NCBI GenBank assembly: GCA_004560915.1
Contig: SFTR01000030.1
Coordinates: 1 to 10,143, forward strand
Direction: 5' to 3'
Source of the DNA: a bacterium
GTDB lineage: Bacteria > Bacillota_I > Bacilli_A > RF39 > UBA660
Length of the DNA: 10,143 nt
A program made the translations under genes and the position numbers. This document shows positions 7,371 to 10,143 of this stretch, piece after piece (positions within the stretch are counted from its first letter, which is position 1; every line of letters starts with the position of its first letter). The notes under the pieces are model-generated. The model made no database searches. It was not told the DNA's origin and was given only the letters and a program-made list of their open reading frames with translations.

Positions 7371-7423
7371 TTGATGTAAACATAAAAAATATGATAGAAT
7401 ACAAATCAAATCTGTGATATAAT
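7371..7423 (+). promoter_or_regulatory. Two overlapping candidate promoters for the Panacea operon
   Basis: The upstream promoter has TTGATG (7371-7376), an 18-base spacer and TAGAAT (7395-7400). The downstream one is an extended -10, TGATATAAT (7415-7423), without a good -35 box. Both read toward the antitoxin gene in the space after the late terminator. The second overlaps the left arm of the dyad at 7410-7450. Confidence 0.5.
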
Positions 7424-7450
7424 CAAATTAAGATAGGATATACCACAGAT
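7410..7450. promoter_or_regulatory. Imperfect 12-bp dyad, probable operator of the Panacea operon
   Basis: ATCTGTGATATA (7410-7421) and TATACCACAGAT (7439-7450) are inverted copies matching at 11 of 12 positions, separated by 17 bases. The left arm covers part of the extended -10 box, so a bound protein would block initiation. In transcripts from the upstream promoter the arms could instead form a 5'-UTR hairpin just before the ribosome site (GGGG, 7456-7459). Confidence 0.5.
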
Positions 7451-7469
7451 AATGTGGGGTGAATTTGGT

Positions 7470-7940
7470 ATGAATAAAGGAATTTTAGATGCTAAAGTAT
7501 TGGCAAATTATATTATTGACAAATGTAATGGTGTAATTTCGCCAATAAAATTACAAAAATCTTTATATTTTTGTTTTGCTTATTGGGGTGGATTTGTTAG
7601 AAAAGGTAGAAATCAAAAAAGTGAAATTAATGCAAATTATAATGAGTTATTATTTGATAATAAAATTGAAGCATGGGTATATGGGCCAGTAGTGCCGGAA
7701 GTGTATCACGAAAAAGATTTAAGAAAATATGATATAAAGAAAGAAAATATATTTGGAGATACATTTATAAAAGATTACATTGATGGTATATTAGAAAATA
7801 TTTTAGCTTGCAATGATTTTCAATTAGTTGAAATATCTCACGAAGATAAATGTTGGAAGAAAAATTTCAAGAAAAATTCCATTTTTCATAATGGAATTAT
7901 TCCTTTTGAAGAAATAATTAAAGAATATGCAGCCAAGTAG
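7470..7940 (+). CDS. Panacea-domain (SocA/DUF4065-like) antitoxin
   Basis: I chose the ATG at 7470 because GGGGTG (7456-7461) precedes it at a suitable distance; the in-frame ATG at 7452 sits upstream of that site. The 156-residue protein spans a whole Panacea domain: ANYIIDKCNGVISPIKLQKS (12-31) is the hallmark helix pair, followed by LYFCFAYWGG, then EAWVYGPVVPEVYH (67-80) and SHEDKCW (123-129) near the end. Panacea domains act as antitoxins for many unrelated toxins; SocA of Caulobacter and the prophage GepA proteins belong to the same family. It overlaps the next gene by 14 bases, the usual antitoxin-first, coupled arrangement. Its own promoter and a dyad operator suggest autoregulation. 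Located after the lysis genes, it is probably prophage cargo. Confidence 0.85.
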   Translation: MNKGILDAKVLANYIIDKCNGVISPIKLQKSLYFCFAYWGGFVRKGRNQKSEINANYNELLFDNKIEAWVYGPVVPEVYHEKDLRKYDIKKENIFGDTFIKDYIDGILENILACNDFQLVEISHEDKCWKKNFKKNSIFHNGIIPFEEIIKEYAAK

Positions 7941-8484
7941 TTTAGAACTTAATATTATTAAAAATAGATTTGATATAAAAAGTAGAGCAAAAGATATTTT
8001 AAGTATAAAAGAATTTAATTTTGAACGTGGATTAAAATCATTTAATGATGAAAAACTGATGTTTACAAATATGTCAGTAAATGAAGCTGAAGACGTATAT
8101 GATATGGTTGTAAACATGTACTTAAATTATCGAATTGATGGTGTTAACTTTTTGGATGATTTTATTGGATATGAGTTAGAATACGATGACAAAATAGAAA
8201 GATTATTACAAATAATAAATGGTACGCAAAAAACAAAGTATAAAATATCTGATATTCCCTATATTTTAAAATTAAATAATAAAAATGATGAAAGATTACA
8301 TTTTTTTATTAGGTATAGTGGAAAAAATGCTTCATTAATATTAGTTGACCTGTACCATTTGGCAATATATGGAGAATGGTATAAAGGTGGTAAATTTATG
8401 CATAATTCAATACCTAAAACGTACAAGCATAATAAAAATAACTCATGCAAACTAGAAAAAATATTAGAACTTATAAATAATTAA
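7927..8484 (+). CDS. Probable toxin partner of the Panacea antitoxin, unrecognised family
   Basis: The 185-residue protein starts inside the antitoxin gene (14-base overlap) with only a weak purine-rich ribosome site, so its translation is probably coupled to the antitoxin. No membrane segment or signal peptide is present. The N-terminal 90 residues are mostly helical and charged (SIKEFNFERGLKSF, NEAEDVYDMVVNMYLNYRI). The C-terminal part has strands around LHFFIRYSGKNASLILVDLY, then HLAIYGEW. This gives a possible polar set of H125, R129, D141 and H144 in an F-x-I-R ... ILVD-x-x-H pattern. I cannot assign it to Fic/Doc, toxSAS, RelE, MazF or HEPN families. The toxin role is inferred only from the partner gene, the overlap and the size. 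It could instead be an accessory protein with no toxicity. Confidence 0.6.
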   Translation: MQPSSLELNIIKNRFDIKSRAKDILSIKEFNFERGLKSFNDEKLMFTNMSVNEAEDVYDMVVNMYLNYRIDGVNFLDDFIGYELEYDDKIERLLQIINGTQKTKYKISDIPYILKLNNKNDERLHFFIRYSGKNASLILVDLYHLAIYGEWYKGGKFMHNSIPKTYKHNKNNSCKLEKILELINN

Positions 8485-8911
8485 CTTTAAATACATCAAT
8501 AAATTCTAATTCAGGATAATTACACATAAATAGTAATTGTCCTTTTTTATGCAATGAATCGATTAAATCAGCATCATTATGGCACTTTATATGACACTTT
8601 TCACATACAGGGATAAATAACCCATACCTAATAGAATTACTTCTATTTCGTCCATAAAATACCTCGTGAAGATGTTTTCTTTTAAGTCCACACAAATAAC
8701 ATACATTTAGATTATCTGTAAATAATGATTCAGTTCTACTTTTATCTAACTTAGATTGCCTAGTTGTTCTATTATTTAGTGATTTAAATTGCTTGTATTC
8801 TTTGTTATTACATTCTCTATAACAGTTAAAAGAAACTTCTTTTTTTAATAGAGTACAATAACAATATTTTTTGTTCTTTTTACTCCTTATTTTAAAATAT
8901 TTGCAGTTCAT
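8471..8911 (-). CDS. HNH-type endonuclease-like phage protein with N-terminal Cys cluster
   Basis: From the ATG at 8911 the product has 146 residues. The C-terminal half has the zinc-binding HNH layout: CYLCG (CxxC, about 71-75), LHEVFYGRNRSNSIRYGL (H at 82) and PVCEKCHIKCH (103-111). This is a phage-associated family with the recurring xHEVxxGxNRxxSxxYGL signature. HNH proteins nick or cut DNA; members in phages act in packaging, homing or recombination. The first 40 residues hold a second Cys set (C3, C17, C19, C30, C34 in NCKYF, KKYCYCTL, NCYREC), probably another zinc knuckle. An upstream in-frame ATG at 8947 gives 158 residues. I prefer 8911 because relatives I recall begin with MxCKY and the upstream bases form a direct repeat. 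Neither start has a clear ribosome site. It is convergent with, and overlaps by 14 bases, the toxin gene. Confidence 0.7.
   Translation of the reverse strand: MNCKYFKIRSKKNKKYCYCTLLKKEVSFNCYRECNNKEYKQFKSLNNRTTRQSKLDKSRTESLFTDNLNVCYLCGLKRKHLHEVFYGRNRSNSIRYGLFIPVCEKCHIKCHNDADLIDSLHKKGQLLFMCNYPELEFIDVFKVNYL
8514..8548 (+). terminator. Intrinsic terminator of the Panacea operon, inside the opposing gene
   Basis: GGATAATTAC (8514-8523) pairs with GTAATTGTCC (8533-8542) over 10 base pairs with one G-U, around a 9-base loop. Six T bases follow (8543-8548). It lies 29 bases after the toxin stop and within the coding sequence of the convergent HNH gene. Confidence 0.8.
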
Positions 8912-8925
8912 AATTTTATTGCAAA

Positions 8926-8951
8926 AAAAGTTCCACAAAAGTTCCATGGAA
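8926..8951. repeat. Tandem 10-bp repeat and palindrome upstream of the HNH gene
   Basis: AAAAGTTCCA occurs at 8926-8935 and again at 8937-8946, an 11-base period matching one DNA turn. The second copy runs into TTCCATGGAA (8942-8951), a perfect palindrome. It may be a protein-binding site controlling the minus-strand gene if that gene starts at 8911. If the gene starts at 8947, most of the element is coding. Confidence 0.35.
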
Positions 8952-8966
8952 TATGTAAAAAATATG

Positions 8967-8985
8967 GAAAAAGTACCACTTTTTC
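8967..8985. repeat. Perfect 8-bp dyad with 3-base spacer
   Basis: GAAAAAGT (8967-8974) and ACTTTTTC (8978-8985) are exact inverted copies around ACC. No proper T run follows on either strand, so it is a weak terminator at best. It could be a regulatory dyad between the tRNA terminator and the HNH gene. Confidence 0.35.
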
Positions 8986-8999
8986 AAAAAAATGATATT

Positions 9000-9021
9000 A
9001 AAAAAGCCCTTATTTTAAGGG
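9000..9021 (-). terminator. Intrinsic terminator of the tRNA gene
   Basis: On the minus strand CCCTTA and TAAGGG form a 6-bp stem with a 3-base loop (plus-strand arms 9007-9012 and 9016-9021). A T run follows (plus-strand A bases 9000-9005). It ends transcription 16 bases after the tRNA 3' end. Confidence 0.75.
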
Positions 9022-9037
9022 TTTTTATTGATTTCAC

Positions 9038-9124
9038 TGGTGCAAGAGAAGGGAATCGAACCCTCAAGGTATTGCTACCGGCAGATTTTGAGTCTGCTGC
9101 GTCTACCAATTCCGCCACACTTGC
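9038..9124 (-). tRNA. tRNA-Leu, anticodon CAA
   Basis: The 87-base minus-strand gene folds as a class II tRNA. The acceptor stem GCAAGTG pairs with CTCTTGC, with one T-T mismatch at pair 6. The D-arm contains GGTAGACGC. The anticodon stem GCAGA/TCTGC encloses CTCAAAA, giving anticodon CAA (plus-strand 9088-9090) for TTG codons. The long variable arm GGTA-GCAA-TACC is specific to Leu/Ser/Tyr tRNAs. The T-arm is GAGGG TTCGATT CCCTT, and CCA is encoded (9038-9040). It has its own promoter and terminator. Its 3' end faces the prophage, the geometry of a tRNA used as an integration site. Confidence 0.95.
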
Positions 9125-9150
9125 ATTAGTTATACTTGCATTCCTTATAA

Positions 9151-9179
9151 AGTATAACATAATAAATAATAAATCTCAA
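9151..9179 (-). promoter_or_regulatory. Promoter of tRNA-Leu
   Basis: On the minus strand TTGAGA (plus-strand 9174-9179) and TATACT (9151-9156) are separated by 17 bases. The expected start near 9144 leaves a leader of about 20 bases before the tRNA. The -10 box lies in one arm of an inverted repeat (GTTATACTT and AAGTATAAC, 9129-9137 and 9150-9158). Confidence 0.65.
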
Positions 9180-9183
9180 ATAG

Positions 9184-9627
9184 TTATTTTATAATTTTAA
9201 TGTCTTTAACAAAGTATAATGGATATTCATAATTTGGATCATCATCAATATTAATCATTAAGTTTCCTAATTGATAATCAATAATAATTCCTATTATAGA
9301 TTCGTTATTTTTATTTGTGATTTTACATTTTTTATTAATAAAAGTATTATCAAATTCTTTGTTATAATAATTTTTAAACTCTTCAATATTTTTTAATTTA
9401 TTTAGTGGTATTTCTTGTTTATATGGTACTTCATGTGTTTCTTCTGTTTCTTTCATGCCATCATTAAATACATCAACATATAAAGTATCATTTTTAAAAT
9501 CTAATAGTTTACCACGAAAAGTAGAGTAGTACTTATCATCAATATACTGATTATAAATAATATATTTTCCAGTTAGTTTATCTATATTATTAAATTCTTC
9601 TTTTAGTTTAAAAAAATTCTTATTCAT
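9184..9627 (-). CDS. Hypothetical protein with two possible small beta-barrel repeats
   Basis: The 147-residue protein starts at an ATG preceded by AAAGGAG eight bases upstream, and lies 15 bases after the DnaA-like gene, so the two form an operon. I do not recognise the family. It appears built of two similar parts: residues about 18-58 (LTGKYIIYNQY, FRGKLLDFKNDTLYVDVF) and about 94-145 (FINKKCKITNKN, IIGIIIDYQLGNLMINID, YPLYFVKDIKIIK). Both parts have a strand, turn, G-x-[IL]-x-D-[YF]-x-x-G/N, strand pattern, as in SH3 or Sm-like small barrels, joined by a Lys/Asn/Glu-rich helix (LKNIEEFKNYYNKEF). The resemblance is by eye only. It is acidic and cytosolic, with no membrane segment. The stop overlaps no other gene but lies against the tRNA promoter. 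Confidence 0.7.
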   Translation of the reverse strand: MNKNFFKLKEEFNNIDKLTGKYIIYNQYIDDKYYSTFRGKLLDFKNDTLYVDVFNDGMKETEETHEVPYKQEIPLNKLKNIEEFKNYYNKEFDNTFINKKCKITNKNNESIIGIIIDYQLGNLMINIDDDPNYEYPLYFVKDIKIIK

Positions 9628-9642
9628 TTTGTCTCCTTTATG

Positions 9643-10116
9643 TTATTTTAACCAATTATAGTCTTTTAATTTTTCATTATTAGTTTCACTTAAGTCTTCT
9701 TCTATATTTACAGATATTCCCCATAAAATATTTTCTTTTAATTCTTCGTTTATATTTAATTCATCAAGAGGTATGTTACTTCCTAAAATTATTTGTTTCT
9801 TATTAGATATATAGTCTTTTATTATTTCTATTAATTTATTTTGATCTTCAATTGAAAGATTTTCTATTTCATCAATTATTAATACATTAGTATCATTAGT
9901 AATTTCATTTATATTATAACTAACTTTATAATTAGATTCTTCTAGAGCATTAGTTATAGCTTGTAGTAGGTGAATTCTTTCTAAAGAGTTACCACTAATA
10001 AATAATGGTGAATACTTTTTACCTGGTTCTTTTACTATATCTTTTGAAGCAGTAAATGCTAGTTTATTTCCTTTATTAACTTTAAAATTTTCAAAATTAT
10101 ATTCTTTATTTTTCAT
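9643..10116 (-). CDS. Short DnaA-like AAA+ protein with degenerate ATPase site
   Basis: I start at 10116 because GGAGG lies at 10121-10125, just upstream; an earlier ATG at 10128 sits before that site. The 157-residue product begins YNFENFKVNKGNKLAF (6-21), then PGKKYSPLFISGN (31-43) and HLLQAITNAL, which match the opening of DnaA domain III. Walker B is kept (VLIIDEIENL, 78-87), as are sensor I-like KQIILGSNIPLDEL (107-120) and ILWGISVNI (130-138). Walker A, normally GGVGLGKTH, reads GNSLERIH and lacks the lysine and one residue. The Box VII arginines, normally in the RLxSRF segment, are replaced by EELKEN. The helical lid and DNA-binding domain IV are absent; DnaA itself has about 450 residues. 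It is therefore probably a non-hydrolysing DnaA relative, perhaps an interactor of DnaA. Its function is not known to me. Confidence 0.72.
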   Translation of the reverse strand: MKNKEYNFENFKVNKGNKLAFTASKDIVKEPGKKYSPLFISGNSLERIHLLQAITNALEESNYKVSYNINEITNDTNVLIIDEIENLSIEDQNKLIEIIKDYISNKKQIILGSNIPLDELNINEELKENILWGISVNIEEDLSETNNEKLKDYNWLK

Positions 10117-10143
10117 TTCTTCCTCCATTAATATATTTCTACA

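Noticed and set aside
7452..7469. Upstream ATG as start of the Panacea gene
   Set aside because: The ribosome site GGGGTG lies after this ATG and serves the ATG at 7470. The Panacea domain is complete from there.
8871..9194. Plus-strand frame of 107 codons crossing the tRNA
   Set aside because: It reads through the antisense of the tRNA gene and its terminator, so it is not a credible gene.
1..10143. CRISPR array or insertion sequence
   Set aside because: I saw no regularly spaced direct repeats and no transposase gene or terminal inverted repeats.
1..10143. Alternative genetic code with TGA as tryptophan, suggested by the very low GC
   Set aside because: Gene overlaps of ATGA type use TGA as a stop, and all tryptophans are TGG.

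Overview
The window is the right-hand part of a tailed-phage (siphovirus-type) prophage in a low-GC Gram-positive bacterium, probably Bacillota, plus what looks like flanking DNA. The DNA is strongly AT-rich and rich in AGA, TTA and AAA codons. Shine-Dalgarno sites are clear. TGA works as a stop in ATGA gene overlaps, so the standard bacterial code applies and not the Mycoplasma code.

Layout. Positions 1 to about 95 hold a fragment of an N6-adenine DNA methyltransferase (NPPY motif). It is joined abruptly to the 3' part of a tail tape-measure gene (91-1089). A tightly coupled rightward operon follows: a small DUF6711-like tail protein read from a CTG start (1104-1523), a gp27/Tal-like tail protein with a coiled coil (1520-3067), two consecutive related DUF859-type tail-tip proteins (3067-4569 and 4556-5755), two holin-like membrane proteins (5774-6109 and 6127-6444) and an M23 metallopeptidase endolysin (6441-7178). 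A short unit (7197-7322) with its own promoter ends in a strong hairpin terminator.

After the late operon come accessory genes. A Panacea/SocA-type antitoxin (7470-7940) overlaps a probable toxin of unrecognised family (7927-8484). A dyad overlaps their promoter, and their terminator lies inside a convergent HNH-nuclease gene on the minus strand (8471-8911). A complete tRNA-Leu(CAA) with its own promoter and terminator lies at 9038-9124 on the minus strand, its 3' end facing the prophage. This is the arrangement expected if the tRNA is the attachment site.

Right of the tRNA a minus-strand pair is found: a very short DnaA-like AAA+ protein that has lost the Walker A lysine and the Box VII arginines (9643-10116), then a small protein with two possible beta-barrel repeats (9184-9627).

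How the parts work together: the left two thirds build the tail tip and lyse the host. The Panacea pair is probably a stability or anti-phage cargo at the prophage edge. The DnaA-like pair cannot be assigned to host or phage from this window. The parts most worth following up are the Panacea-linked toxin, the DnaA-like pseudo-ATPase operon, and the short promoter-to-terminator unit after the lysin.
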